Below, piece after piece: positions 28,801 to 38,558 of a DNA stretch of 64,000 nucleotides; positions within the stretch are counted from its first letter, which is position 1, and each line of letters starts with the position of its first letter. Source of the DNA: Sporocytophaga sp. (GTDB lineage Bacteria > Bacteroidota > Bacteroidia > Cytophagales > Cytophagaceae); contig JANQAB010000003.1 in the NCBI GenBank assembly GCA_024707265.1, positions 806,001 to 870,000 of the forward strand, read 5' to 3'. Below the pieces are notes generated by a model. It did not search any database. It was not told the DNA's origin and was given only the letters and a program-made list of their open reading frames with translations. Both the position numbers and the translations under genes were made by a program.

Positions 28801-29215
28801 CGCCAACATTAATATCATTGGGAGTATGGCTGGTGCTCGGACGGTTGCTCAATGTTATAGTTCTTACCTGGGAGCCCCAAACAGATGCCGTACCTCCGAC
28901 TGCCTGCTCTACCCCAACTACAACGGGTCTTACTGAATAGGTAGCATTGGCAGAACCTCCATTATCAACCATATTGGTTGCCCCGGTTATCGGAGATGAA
29001 TTTATCTTTGTCCCATTTCTGTAAATATTAAATGCAACACTTTTGGGATCTGTACCGAATACCCGCCAGCTTAGAAACACACCATTTCCTGTCTGTACCG
29101 CTACTAAACCACGATCCAGGTTTTCCATTCTTCGTTGTGCCTTCAGGCCCGAACTGAAAATGAGTAACAGGATAGATGCAATAAAAATAACTTTAAGTGA
29201 ATAAGAGTTTTTCAT
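25859..29215 (-). CDS. PL11 rhamnogalacturonan lyase, copy 1, with Ig-like, CBM35-like and T9SS domains
   Basis: Exported enzyme cleaving the rhamnogalacturonan I backbone of pectin by beta-elimination. Domains of the 1118-aa protein: signal peptide (1-26); PL11 eight-bladed propeller, about 28-605, opening MENLDRGLVAVQTGNGVFLSW and carrying Ca-binding loops DLDGDGKYDL, DYNSDGKAEV and DIDGDGFDEI; Ig-like Big_7 domain, about 615-705; CBM35-like module, about 710-840 (LQGESACSVDG, FNGTGYVNVNN); second Ig-like domain; an extra Cys-containing domain of about 85 residues absent from copies 2 and 3; T9SS type A tail ending VEVIRLQKL. It is last of three tandem copies. Confidence 0.93.
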   Translation of the reverse strand: MKNSYSLKVIFIASILLLIFSSGLKAQRRMENLDRGLVAVQTGNGVFLSWRVFGTDPKSVAFNIYRNGTKINSSPITGATNMVDNGGSANATYSVRPVVVGVEQAVGGTASVWGSQVRTITLSNRPSTSHTPNDINVGDLDGDGKYDLVVKWYPNNAQDNANSGVTGNTYLAAYKMDGTFMWIVDLGRNIRSGAHYTQHLVGDYNSDGKAEVACKTAPGTRDGTGTYLSNGPAANDNDGASYVNGTGYILTGPEYLTIFNGQTGKEMATVNYPVPRGNVGSWGDTYGNRVDRTNATNAYLDGVKPSMIFQRGYYTRLTLSAMDWDGQRLSTRWIFDSNNSGSTGARGQGNHSLMAADIDGDGFDEILPGASAIDHDGKFMWATGFGHGDANHVGDFDPASPGLEIWLVNEQTGSQPDHYMVRARDGRVLWRGGGGNDNGRGMIGDLDARYPGQEAWSNSVSGTYSATGTRISTSKPSSANFRVYWDGDLQDELLNNNTIDKWNGNGTSRVLTLTGRSCNGTKSTPNLSADIIGDWREEVILHDGANRLYIHTTTIPTQHKLYTLMHDPVYRNAISWQQSSYNQPPHLGFFLGAGVDQAPTPNIVLVGQSTSNRLPTVSLTAPVNNASYLSPASIIITANASDADGTISSVAFFNGTTLIGTDATAPYSFNWTNVAAGAYSITAVATDNAGGTSVSTAVVVTVSGTPVASFKLQGESACSVDGILNENTNTGFNGTGYVNVNNAVGSKASWAVSSNAAGNVSVTIRYANGTTANRTMSVAVNGVTQIASVSFPGTSAWTTWNTASVQLSLSQGNNLITLSSLTENGGPNIDELTFASENITAGQCNATLNTPPTVSLTSPPTNAEFTAPATVTLSASANDLDGSVTKVEFFNGSTLIATDITAPYSFFWTNLSAGVYNITAKATDNQGAATTSAPVIINVKSIGGSQESITGPACSVPNATISFEVNPSLRNGATAYSWWTNGYSKSLSAESGAAYKANLETGEHYSGGDVCVGVSYNVSPFYASYCTKVDVCAAARSLGSASMSQVGPNPSVGAFNITALADIETLLISNTNGIEVFRYGKVVQGDQLEFGSSLNTGLYTLTIIYASGKVEVIRLQKL

Positions 29216-29330
29216 TGCTTTATTTTTTTAAGTTGTTTTACTATTTAGTTCATCCGGATTTATTTATTTACAATCTCATCCTTCCCAGGTGAACAATTAT
29301 TATTCAAAAAATCTTATTTCATTTTCAGAG
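29216..29330 (-). repeat. Leader repeat shared by PL11 copies 1 and 2
   Basis: About 110 bases upstream of copy 1 are nearly identical to 32654-32763 upstream of copy 2, including AGTTCATCCGGATTTATTTA and the CCCAGGTGAACAATTATTAT block. The remaining bases 29331-29500 are AT-rich with no gene. Confidence 0.85.
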
Positions 29331-29500
29331 CATTATTCTTAATTATAAATATTCGAAATACAAACTCATTATTTATAAAAGTGAAGAGATTATACAGCAC
29401 TATTGATAAATACCATAATAGGTTCTTTATTAATATATTGAAAATCATTCGCTAGCAAACTAAACAATGAACAACTTCATTAAACCATTTCGGGAAAAAT

Positions 29501-29536
29501 AAAAAAGGGACTGTCTATTGGACAGCCCCTTTTGAT
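29501..29536 (-). terminator. Rho-independent terminator of PL11 copy 2
   Basis: On the minus strand AAAAGGGGCTGTC pairs with GACAGTCCCTTTT (one G-U pair), followed by more T. Confidence 0.88.
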
Positions 29537-29560
29537 ATCATAAAACAAACAATAAACAGC

Positions 29561-32500
29561 TTATAACTTTTGCAATCTTACTACTTCCACTTTTCCTGAA
29601 GAGTATACAATAGTTAAAATATACAATCCTGCACTAAATTCGTTTTCAATTTTCAATTCTTCCATCTGTGAAAGTTTTCCATATCTGTATACCTCTATTC
29701 CATTAGTATTTATGATAGTCAAAGATTCAACATTTTCTGTTGCAGTCACATTAAATATACTCTTGAATGGATTAGGCCCAACGAGTGCTTTGCTTCCAGC
29801 ATGGAGGTTATCATAAATAGAAGTAATCACCGGATTCACAGTTATAGTAACAGGTGCAGATTCAGTAACTGCTCCCTGATCATCTGTCGCCTTAGCTGTA
29901 ATAAAGTAAGTTCCAGGCACTACATTTGTCCAATTGAACTCATAAGGAGCAGTTAAAACCGAGCTGATAATTTCTGAGCCATTATAGAACTCCACCTTAC
30001 TTACAGAACCATCGCTATCTGTTGCGGTAGCGCTTAATTGAATACTGGCAGGAGCTGTATAAATTCCGCCATTTACAGGTGAAGTCAAACTTACTACAGG
30101 AGGTACATTCGCAGGATTAGCATTGCATTGTCCTGCTGATATACTTTCGGAACCAAATGATAACTCATCGATATTAGGCCCACCATCTGCAGTTAAAGAT
30201 GTTAGTGTAACAATATTGTTTCCTTGAGAAACAGAGATCTGAACTACTGCAGTATTCCATGTTGTCCATACACCTGTCCCTTCAAAGGTTACTGAAGCAA
30301 TCTGGGTAACACCATTTACTACTAAAGACATATTCCTGTTTGCAGTTGTACCATTTGCATAACGAATAGTCATATTGACATTTCCTCCTGCACTTGATGC
30401 AATTGCCCATGTTGCCTTGCTTCCTATGGCATTATTGACATTTACATAACCTGTTCCATTAAATCCGGTATTGGTGTTTTCGTTCAACACACCATCTACA
30501 GAACATGCTGATTCACCTTGCAGTTTAAATGATGGAGTTGATTCCACTATTACAGTTACCGCACTTGAGGTAGTAACGCCCCCCTCATTATCCGTAGCAA
30601 CAGCAGTAATCAAATAAGTACCTGCTGCAACATTTGTCCAGTTAAACTCATAAGGAGCTGTAGCATCTGTGCCTATCAAAGTAGTTCCATGATAAAAAGA
30701 CACTGAACTAATTGTTCCGTCAGCATCGCTTGCATTAGCAGATATCATAATCGAAGCAGGAGCAAGATAACTAGTATTATTAGCAGGAGCTGTTATTGAT
30801 ACTGTTGGCAACTGGTTTGAAGGATTTTGAGAGCCTACTAAAACTATATTTGGAGTTGGAGCCTGATCAACACCTGCACCCAGGAAGAAGCCCAGATGCG
30901 GAGGTTGGTTATAGGAAGACTGTTGCCATGAAATAGCATTCCTGTAAACAGGATCGTGCATCAGCGTATACAACTTGTGCTGGGTAGGAATGGTAGTGGT
31001 ATGAATGTAAAGACGATTAGCTCCGTCGTGAAGGATCACCTCTTCGCGCCAGTCACCAATAATATCTGCACTTAGGTTTGGCGTTGATTTTGTACCATTG
31101 CAGCTTCTCCCTGTTAAGGTAAGTACACGTGAAGTACCATTACCATTCCATTTATCAATTGTATTGTTATTAAGCAATTCATCCTGCAAATCACCGTCCC
31201 AGTAAACCCTGAAGTTTGCAGATGAAGGCTTTGATGTAGAAATTCTTGTACCGGTTGCACTATACGTTCCGGAAACGGAATTAGACCATGCTTCCTGGCC
31301 AGGAGTGCGGGCATCGAGATCACCAATCATACCGCGACCATTATCATTTCCACCTCCGCCACGCCAAAGAACACGACCGTCCCTTGCTCTTACCATATAA
31401 TGATCGGGTTGACTTCCCGTCTGCTCGTTTACCAGCCAGATCTCTAAACCAGGGCTGGCAGGATCGAAATCACCAACATGGTTAGCATCTCCGTGACCAA
31501 ATCCTGTCGCCCACATAAACTTCCCATCGTGATCTATGGCACTGGCTCCAGGTAATATTTCATCAAATCCATCCCCATCAACATCGGCAGCCATCAGACT
31601 ATGATTTCCCTGACCACGCGCTCCGCCACTTCCTGAGTTATTTGAATCAAAGATCCATCTTGTTGACAATCTTTGTCCATCCCAGTCCATAGCAGCCAGT
31701 GTCAGTCTTGTATAATACCCTCTTTGAAAGATCATACTTGGTTTAACTCCGTCAAGGTAGGCATTGGTAGAATTAAAACGATCTCCTCTGTTTCCATAGG
31801 AGTCACCCCAACTACTCATACTTCCTCTGGCAACAGGGTAATTTACTGTTGCCATCTCCTTACCGGTTTGTCCGTTGAATATAGTGAGATACTCCGGTCC
31901 CGTTAAAATATAACCAGTACCATTCACATAGCTGGCTCCGTCATTATCATTAGCGGCAGGGCCATTGCTCAGATAAGTTCCTGTACCGTCTCTTGTACCA
32001 GGAGCTGTTTTGCAGGCCACTTCAGCTTTTCCATCGGAATTGTAATCTCCTACAAGATGCTGCGTGTAATGCGCCCCTGAACGAATATTTCTTCCAAGAT
32101 CTACGATCCACATAAATGTACCGTCCATCTTATATGCAGCAAGATAGGTATTACCCGTAACTCCAGAATTGGCGTTATCCTGCGCATTATTAGGATACCA
32201 TTTTACTACAAGGTCATACTTGCCATCTCCATCAAGGTCACCAACATTAATGTCATTGGGAGTATGGCTGGTGCTCGGACGGTTGCTCAATGTTATAGTT
32301 CTTATTTGTGAACCCCAAACAGATGCTGTACCTCCGACTGTCTGTTCTACCCCACCTACAACAGGTCTTACTGAATAGGTAGCATTGGCAGAACCTCCAT
32401 TATCAACCATATTGGTTGCGCCGGTTATCGGAGATGAATTTATCTTTGTACCATTTCTGTAAATATTAAATGCAACACTTTTGGGATCTGTACCGAACAC

Positions 32501-32653
32501 CCTCCAGCTTAGAAACACACCATTTCCTGTCTGTACCGCTACTAAACCACGATCCAGATTTTCCATTCTCCTTTGTGCCGTAAGGCTTGAGCTGAAAATG
32601 TGTAACAGGATAGATGCAATAAATATAACTTTAAATGAATAAGAGTTTTTCAT
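29561..32653 (-). CDS. PL11 rhamnogalacturonan lyase, copy 2, with Ig-like, CBM35-like and T9SS domains
   Basis: Exported pectin lyase of 1030 aa with the same order as copy 1 but without the extra Cys-containing domain: signal peptide, PL11 propeller (about 28-605), Ig-like Big_7, CBM35-like module (LQGESACSVDG), Ig-like Big_7, T9SS tail. The propeller half is almost identical to copy 1 (for example GGSANATYSVRPVV shared, copy 3 differing), whereas the C-terminal half and tail (ITSIYDNLHAGSKALVGPNP) match copy 3. The gene therefore looks like a mosaic of its neighbours. Its leader is duplicated from or to copy 1. The activity assignment rests on strong family similarity. Confidence 0.93.
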   Translation of the reverse strand: MKNSYSFKVIFIASILLHIFSSSLTAQRRMENLDRGLVAVQTGNGVFLSWRVFGTDPKSVAFNIYRNGTKINSSPITGATNMVDNGGSANATYSVRPVVGGVEQTVGGTASVWGSQIRTITLSNRPSTSHTPNDINVGDLDGDGKYDLVVKWYPNNAQDNANSGVTGNTYLAAYKMDGTFMWIVDLGRNIRSGAHYTQHLVGDYNSDGKAEVACKTAPGTRDGTGTYLSNGPAANDNDGASYVNGTGYILTGPEYLTIFNGQTGKEMATVNYPVARGSMSSWGDSYGNRGDRFNSTNAYLDGVKPSMIFQRGYYTRLTLAAMDWDGQRLSTRWIFDSNNSGSGGARGQGNHSLMAADVDGDGFDEILPGASAIDHDGKFMWATGFGHGDANHVGDFDPASPGLEIWLVNEQTGSQPDHYMVRARDGRVLWRGGGGNDNGRGMIGDLDARTPGQEAWSNSVSGTYSATGTRISTSKPSSANFRVYWDGDLQDELLNNNTIDKWNGNGTSRVLTLTGRSCNGTKSTPNLSADIIGDWREEVILHDGANRLYIHTTTIPTQHKLYTLMHDPVYRNAISWQQSSYNQPPHLGFFLGAGVDQAPTPNIVLVGSQNPSNQLPTVSITAPANNTSYLAPASIMISANASDADGTISSVSFYHGTTLIGTDATAPYEFNWTNVAAGTYLITAVATDNEGGVTTSSAVTVIVESTPSFKLQGESACSVDGVLNENTNTGFNGTGYVNVNNAIGSKATWAIASSAGGNVNMTIRYANGTTANRNMSLVVNGVTQIASVTFEGTGVWTTWNTAVVQISVSQGNNIVTLTSLTADGGPNIDELSFGSESISAGQCNANPANVPPVVSLTSPVNGGIYTAPASIQLSATATDSDGSVSKVEFYNGSEIISSVLTAPYEFNWTNVVPGTYFITAKATDDQGAVTESAPVTITVNPVITSIYDNLHAGSKALVGPNPFKSIFNVTATENVESLTIINTNGIEVYRYGKLSQMEELKIENEFSAGLYILTIVYSSGKVEVVRLQKL

Positions 32654-32763
32654 TGCTTAATTTTTTAAGTTGTTTTACTATTTAGTTCATCCGGATTTAT
32701 TTATTTACAATCTCATCCTTCCCAGGTGAACAATTATTATTCAAAAAATCTTATTTCATTTTC
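32654..32763 (-). repeat. Leader repeat upstream of PL11 copy 2
   Basis: The second member of the leader repeat described at 29216-29330, in the same orientation and at the same distance from the start codon. The rest of the gap to 33012 is AT-rich and shows no gene. Confidence 0.85.
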
Positions 32764-33012
32764 TACTCCAGTTCAGGTAGCTTCATAACTTCATGTATTC
32801 AGAATACAATTCAACTGTGCTACAATAGAAACAGGTTAAGCTGTACTTATAATAAATAATGATCTGATTGATTTAAATACTTTTACTATAATAATCTTCT
32901 CATTAGTTCACTAGCTATAAAATCACTTTATTAAAAAGCAACATCTAATGAATGTTTAAATGTATTTGTAATGCCAGTTATGCATAATGAGAACATCATC
33001 TTTTGATGAAAC

Positions 33013-33044
33013 AAAAAAGGGACTGTCTTCATGACAGTCCCTTT
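33013..33044 (-). terminator. Rho-independent terminator downstream of PL11 copy 3
   Basis: AAAGGGACTGTC/GACAGTCCCTTT is a perfect 12-bp stem followed by T residues on the minus strand. It is close in sequence to the copy 2 terminator. A palindromic element separates it from the gene. Confidence 0.85.
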
Positions 33045-33072
33045 AATGATAGTGAATGTAAAACTCTAAAAG

Positions 33073-33203
33073 ACCTCACCCTAAGTCCCTCTCCTGAAAG
33101 AGAGGGACTTTAATGTGTATCTTATTAGTTATGGCAGTTATAATTTAACATTTTTCTTATCAACTGTTCCCTTCTCCTTCAGAAGAAGGGTTAGGGATGA
33201 GGT
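33073..33203. repeat. Palindromic MITE/REP-like element between PL11 copy 3 and its terminator
   Basis: The ends ACCTCACCCTAA and TTAGGGATGAGGT are near-perfect inverted repeats. Inside are two hairpins, AGTCCCTCTC/GAGAGGGACT (33084-33109) and CCCTTCT/AGAAGGG (33169-33190). This structure is known as a dispersed non-autonomous element in many bacteria. Confidence 0.7.
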
Positions 33204-33221
33204 TTCCAATACAAGTCGCGA

Positions 33222-36200
33222 TTATAACTTTTGTAATCTCACCACCTCTACCTTTCCTGAAGAGTATACAATTGTTAAAAAATACAATCCTGCACTAAGA
33301 TCGTTTTCAATTTTTAACTCCTCCATTTGTGAAAGTTGTCCGTGTCTGTAGACTTCTATTCCATTAGTATTTACGATAGTTAAAGACTCAACATTTTCTG
33401 TTGCTGTCAGATTAAATGTGTTCTTGAATGGATTTGGTCCAACAAGTGCTTTGCTTCCGGCATGCAGGTTATCATATATAGAAGTAATAACAGGATCCAC
33501 AGTAACTGTAACAGGTACAGATTCAGTAACTGCTCCCTGATCATCAGTGGCCTTAGCTGTGATAACGTAAGTACCAGGCTCCACATTTGTCCAGTTGAAC
33601 TCATAAGGAGCAGTTAATACCGAGCTGATTAATTCTGAGCCATTATAGAATTCTACCTTACTTACGGAACCATCATTATCTGTTGCGGTAGCTCTTAATT
33701 GAATACTAGCAGGAGCGGTATACCCTGCTCCACTTGCAGGAGATGTCAGACTTACTATGGGAGGTATGTTGGCTGGATTAGGATTACATTGTCCTGCTGA
33801 TATATTCTCGGAGCCAAATGACAACTCATCGATATTCGGTCCTCCATCTGCAGTTAAAGAAGTTAGTGTAACGATATTATTTCCTTTAGAAACAGAAATC
33901 TGTACTACTGCAGTATTCCATGTAGTCCATGCTCCTGTTCCTTCAAAGTTTACTGAAGCAATCTGGGTAACACCATTTACACCTACAGACATAGTTCTGT
34001 TTGTTGTTGTACCATTTGCAAAACGAATAGTCAGACTGATATTTTCCTGAGCACTTGCAGCTATTGCCCATGAAGCTTTACTACCTACCACATTATTGAC
34101 ATTAACATAACCAGTGCCGATAAATCCAGCATTAATATTTTCATTTATAATTCCATCAACAGCACATGCAGATTCACCTTGAAGTTTAAATGATGGCGTT
34201 GATTCTACTATCACAGTTATTGGACTTGAGGTAGTAGTTCCTCCCGCGTTATCGGTAGCAACAGCAGTAATCGAATAAGTACCTGCTGCAACATTTGTCC
34301 AGTTAAACTGATAAGGAGCCGTAGCATCTGTGCCTATCAAAGTAGTTCCATGATAAAAAGACACTGAACTAATTGTACCGTCAGCATCGCTTGCATTAGC
34401 AGATATCGTAATCGAAGCAGGAGCAAGATAACTAGTATTATTAGCAGGAGCTGTTAATGTTACTGTTGGTAATTGGTTTGAAGGAGTTTGCGAGCCCACC
34501 AAAACAATATTTGGAGTGGGAGCTTTGTCAACACCTGCACCCAGGAAAAAACCAAGATGAGCAGGCTGATTATAGGAAGATTGCTGCCACGATATAGCAT
34601 TTCTGTAAACAGGATCATGCATAAGTGTATACAATTTATGATCCGTTGGAATAGTAGTAGTATGTATGTAGAGACGGTTAGCTCCATCATGAAGAATTAC
34701 TTCCTCTCTCCAGTCGCCCAGAATATCTGCACATATATTAGGGGTTTCCTTGGTACCATTACAAGAATTACCCGTTAAAGTTAACAACCTTGAAGAACCA
34801 TTACCATTCCACTTATCAATTTTGTTTCCGGTAAGCAATTCATCCTGCAGATCACCGTCCCAATACACTCTGAAGTTGGCAGAGCTTGGTTTGGTAGTGG
34901 TAAATTGAGTTCCATTCGCTCTAAACGTTCCTCCAACGGAGTTCGACCATGCCTCCTGACCAGGATAACGCGCATCAATATCACCAATCATCCCCCTGCC
35001 GTTGTCATTTCCACTTCCGTTACGCCAAAGCACACGGCCATCACTTGCTCGGATCATATAGTGATCAGGCTCACTTCCTTTATTCTCACTTACCTGCCAT
35101 ACTTCCAAACCAGGGCTGTCAGGATCAAAATCACCGACATGGTTTGCATCACCATGGCCATATCCGGTTGCCCATTTAAACTTTCCATCGTGATCAATGC
35201 AGGCAGAACCTGTTAATATTTCATCAAACCCATCGGAATCTATATCTGCTGCCATAATGCTATGGTTTCCATTTCCACGTGCCCCAGTACTTCCTGAATT
35301 ATTTGAATCAAAGAGCCATTTCCTTGAGAAGGTTTGTCCATTCCAATCATATGCAGCGATTACCATCCTTGTATAATAACCTCTTTGGAAAATCATGCTA
35401 GGTTTTACGCCGTCAAGGTAAGCATTAGTTGCATTAAAACGATCCACTCTGTTTCCATAATTATCACCCCAGCTGCTTACAGTTCCTCTTGGTACATCAT
35501 AATTAATGGTTGCCATTTCCTTACCGGTTTTTCCGTTAAAAATGGTGACATACTCCGGACCTGACAAGACATAACCTCCACTGTTTCTATAATCAGCTCC
35601 ATCATTGTCATTGGCTGCCGGCCCGTTGCTCAGGTATGCACCTGTCCCGTCTCTGGTACCTGGAGCTGTCTTACAGGCGACTTCGGCCATACCATCAGAG
35701 TCATAATCGCCTACAAGATGCTGCGTATAATGTGCACCTGAACGAATATTTCTCCCCAAGTCAATGATCCACATAAATGTTCCATCCATTTTATAGGCTG
35801 CAAGATATGTATTGTCCGTAACACCGGATTGTGAATTATCTTTCGCGTTGTTTGGGTACCATTTAACTATAAGATCATACTTTCCGTCCCCATCAAGGTC
35901 ACCAACATTGATGTCATTGGGAGTATGATTGCTGCTTGGCCGGTTACTTAAAGTTATAGTTCTAATCTGCGAACCCCACACTGTCGCTGTACCTCCATCT
36001 GCTTGCTCAGTTCCTCCTATAACAGGCCTTACAGTATAGGTAGAATTTGCTGAACCGGAAGCATCAACCATATTGGTTGCTCCTGTTATAGGAGAGGCAT
36101 TAACCTTTGTTCCATTTCGGTAAACGTTAAATGCCACAGCTTTCGGATCAGTACCAAATACCCTCCAGCTCAGGAACACACCACCATTGGTTTGTACTGC

Positions 36201-36314
36201 CACTAATCCACGATCAAGCTTTTCCATTTTCCGTTGTGCCATGAGGTCACTACTAAAAATGTGTAACAGGATACATGCACTAAAAATAACTTTAAGAAAA
36301 TAAGAGTTTTTCAT
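33222..36314 (-). CDS. PL11 rhamnogalacturonan lyase, copy 3, with Ig-like, CBM35-like and T9SS domains
   Basis: Exported pectin lyase of 1030 aa, the most divergent of the three in the propeller (opening MEKLDRGLVAVQTNGGVFLSW; Ca loops DLDGDGKYDL, DYDSDGMAEV, DIDSDGFDEI). The C-terminal half carries Ig-like Big_7, CBM35-like (LQGESACAVDG), Ig-like and T9SS type A modules almost identical to copy 2. It is first in the direction of transcription. The leader lacks the long repeat of copies 1 and 2 but keeps a related GTGAACAATAATTATTTAAA block 76 bases upstream. Different propellers probably tune the preference for backbone decoration; this is inference. Confidence 0.93.
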   Translation of the reverse strand: MKNSYFLKVIFSACILLHIFSSDLMAQRKMEKLDRGLVAVQTNGGVFLSWRVFGTDPKAVAFNVYRNGTKVNASPITGATNMVDASGSANSTYTVRPVIGGTEQADGGTATVWGSQIRTITLSNRPSSNHTPNDINVGDLDGDGKYDLIVKWYPNNAKDNSQSGVTDNTYLAAYKMDGTFMWIIDLGRNIRSGAHYTQHLVGDYDSDGMAEVACKTAPGTRDGTGAYLSNGPAANDNDGADYRNSGGYVLSGPEYVTIFNGKTGKEMATINYDVPRGTVSSWGDNYGNRVDRFNATNAYLDGVKPSMIFQRGYYTRMVIAAYDWNGQTFSRKWLFDSNNSGSTGARGNGNHSIMAADIDSDGFDEILTGSACIDHDGKFKWATGYGHGDANHVGDFDPDSPGLEVWQVSENKGSEPDHYMIRASDGRVLWRNGSGNDNGRGMIGDIDARYPGQEAWSNSVGGTFRANGTQFTTTKPSSANFRVYWDGDLQDELLTGNKIDKWNGNGSSRLLTLTGNSCNGTKETPNICADILGDWREEVILHDGANRLYIHTTTIPTDHKLYTLMHDPVYRNAISWQQSSYNQPAHLGFFLGAGVDKAPTPNIVLVGSQTPSNQLPTVTLTAPANNTSYLAPASITISANASDADGTISSVSFYHGTTLIGTDATAPYQFNWTNVAAGTYSITAVATDNAGGTTTSSPITVIVESTPSFKLQGESACAVDGIINENINAGFIGTGYVNVNNVVGSKASWAIAASAQENISLTIRFANGTTTNRTMSVGVNGVTQIASVNFEGTGAWTTWNTAVVQISVSKGNNIVTLTSLTADGGPNIDELSFGSENISAGQCNPNPANIPPIVSLTSPASGAGYTAPASIQLRATATDNDGSVSKVEFYNGSELISSVLTAPYEFNWTNVEPGTYVITAKATDDQGAVTESVPVTVTVDPVITSIYDNLHAGSKALVGPNPFKNTFNLTATENVESLTIVNTNGIEVYRHGQLSQMEELKIENDLSAGLYFLTIVYSSGKVEVVRLQKL

Positions 36315-36389
36315 TGCCGTATATAATTTATTATTTCAACACAGTTTACTTTTCAGTTTCTAGTGTAGTATACAATTGGCAAAATGGAA

Positions 36390-36424
36390 AGTGAACAATA
36401 ATTATTTAAAAAATTTTATTTTAT
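36390..36424 (-). promoter_or_regulatory. GTGAACAAT...AAAAAAT motif upstream of PL11 copy 3
   Basis: It resembles the block GGTGAACAATTATTATTCAA at 29289 and 32725, placed 72-76 bases from the start in all three PL11 genes. Related sequences lie at 43279 (sigma factor), 50561 and 48316. It is a candidate promoter or operator. Confidence 0.4.
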
Positions 36425-36510
36425 ATTAAAAACATCCTAACAGATAACCTTTTTTATTATCACATTGATTACAAAGTACTTAATTCACCATTAAAGGGGA
36501 GGGATAAAAA

Positions 36511-38554
36511 TTATTTTTGCAGCTTGAATTGCTGACGACCTGAGTCATGAAGGTATTTTATACAATATTTACCATGTACCGTTTCACTTCCCTGCAACCT
36601 AACTTCCTTATCATCAATTAGAAGATCATATAATCGGTCATCCATGACAACGATCTGAAAAACACCCTCAGGACCAGGGGTTATATTGAATTGGTTTCTG
36701 TTTACCCAATCCCAAACCGTAACTTCAGGAATATTAGCACCCTCAGTATCCTTTGCAGATAGACATTCCTTTATTTTTACATATAAAATTGAAGGAATGG
36801 CTGCACCAAGATATAAATTATAATACGGCACCAAAGCAGACAATTTAAAGGATTTCTTTTCCACATAAATATATCTGAGCTTGTCTCCATTTCTTGAGGT
36901 AATAATATATTCGCAATCCCCGTCCAGTTTTATTGTAGCCGTGGCAGTATTATTATCAAGAGTATCAAGCGTATTTTCTGTCATATTATTAATAAGAATT
37001 AATGCTCCGCTAAAATTCTCTCTGGAAAATTCACTTTTAAACTGGAGGCTCGCGTTATAAATATGCTTTCTTTTCAAATAAATTGATTTGTTAATCCTCT
37101 TCGTATAAGCGGCATTCCCATAGGTTGAAATATCTAAAGTATCATTTTTATAACCCTCCTTTTGAATAATTAACCTGTATGCATGACCAGGGCGCAGATT
37201 CGCTTTGATTGTATTGGGAAAGGCCCCTTGTACACATCTAATTGGGATATTTAACTCAGCATCAATAAGACTTGCGGAAAAATCAAGCAATTCCTTTTTT
37301 ATCAAAATCATCAAAAACACTAAGATCAAAAAACACTTTATTTTCAGTATACATGTAGAGGTCATCATCTCTCCCATTGCTTCTTCTGTTTGAAGAAATG
37401 TATCCTGTCTTATTCTTCTTGTTATAACTGAATCCAAAGTCATCAAGGTTGGAATTCACAGGAAATCCCATATTTACAACAATGGTATCTTTGAATAGAA
37501 AATCGGCATAATAAATATCAAGCCCTCCCATACCATACCTGCCATCAGAAGAGAAAAATAAAATATTATCATCGGTCATAAACGGATACTTCTCATCTCC
37601 TTTAGTATTGATTTTGGGGCCAATATTGATAGGCTCAGACCATGAACCATTCCTAAATACACTTTTGTAAATATCAGTTCCTCCATATCCTCCTTCCTTA
37701 TCTGAAACAAAAAACAATTGCTGCCCATCCGCACTTACGGCCGGGTGTCCAACAGAATATTCGGAATTATTTATAGAGACAGGAGAAAGATATTTCCATT
37801 TATTCAACGATTCATCATATTCAGCTGAATAAAGCTCCAGCCTGTATGGTTCTTGATCTCCTTTGATGCACAGGTTTACTATTGCTTTAAGACTATCATA
37901 AAATGCAACAGGTCCTATATGAAGAACATCCTTCTTGTCAAAATCAACTTTAACAGCATTGCTCCATCCGGTATCACTTTTCTGTGAATGGTATATATGG
38001 GCAAAACCACCATTATTCAAAGCGTTATATTTTCTCACAACTGAAGTATCTTCTTCTTCGGTAACATAAAACATGCCTTTATGCAACTGTACAGGACAAT
38101 ATTCAGAACCGGCGGTATTAAAAGGTAAATTGAAGATATTATAATATAGACTATCTCTGAATAAATTATTCAGAACAATCCTTGAACGGACCTTTGTAAA
38201 AATTGTATCAGCCTTGGGATCGTTGATTGCGCGTAAGATATTGAAATAATCGATGCTATCCTGAGCAGTCAGCGCATGGCCGGATAATTGAATATTTTCA
38301 AAGCACCTTTTCGCCTCTTCATATCTGGACATCTTTTTAAACAGCACTGCAGCTTTTCTGTTAAGATCACAATCTTTGATGTTTTTCTTTTTCTTTAAAG
38401 CTTCTGCATACAAGTCTGCCGCTCTTGCATAAGCCAACTGCTTATAATAGTAATCAGCACGATTTTTAAGACTATTAACATCCGTAAAAACCGTCTGAGA
38501 AAACGTTTCTCCAACTTTTAATAGTAAAATCAATATGACCAGCAACTTTTTCAT
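36511..38554 (-). CDS. TPR-PD40 protein of the PorP/T9SS client cassette, one frameshift
   Basis: About 680 aa once joined. ATG 38554 (MKKLLVILILLLKVGETFSQ) gives a signal peptide. Next come TPR-like helices (about 30-100, ADYYYKQLAYARAADLYAEA), then PD40/WD40-like blades (HPAVSADGQQLFFVSDKEGG, NILFFSSDGRYGMGGLDIYY), then carboxypeptidase-regulatory-like and beta-rich parts (LIIQKEGYKNDTLDIST). Unlike PorE-type proteins it has no OmpA domain at the end. The frame breaks at T6 37295-37300 (minus A6): frame one ends DDFDKKGIA, the other reads ELLDFSASLIDAELNIPIR. One A fewer joins them. The start lies 5 bases beyond the PorP stop. It probably acts in the periplasm or outer membrane with PorP. 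Confidence 0.82.
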
Positions 38555-38558
38555 CTCA

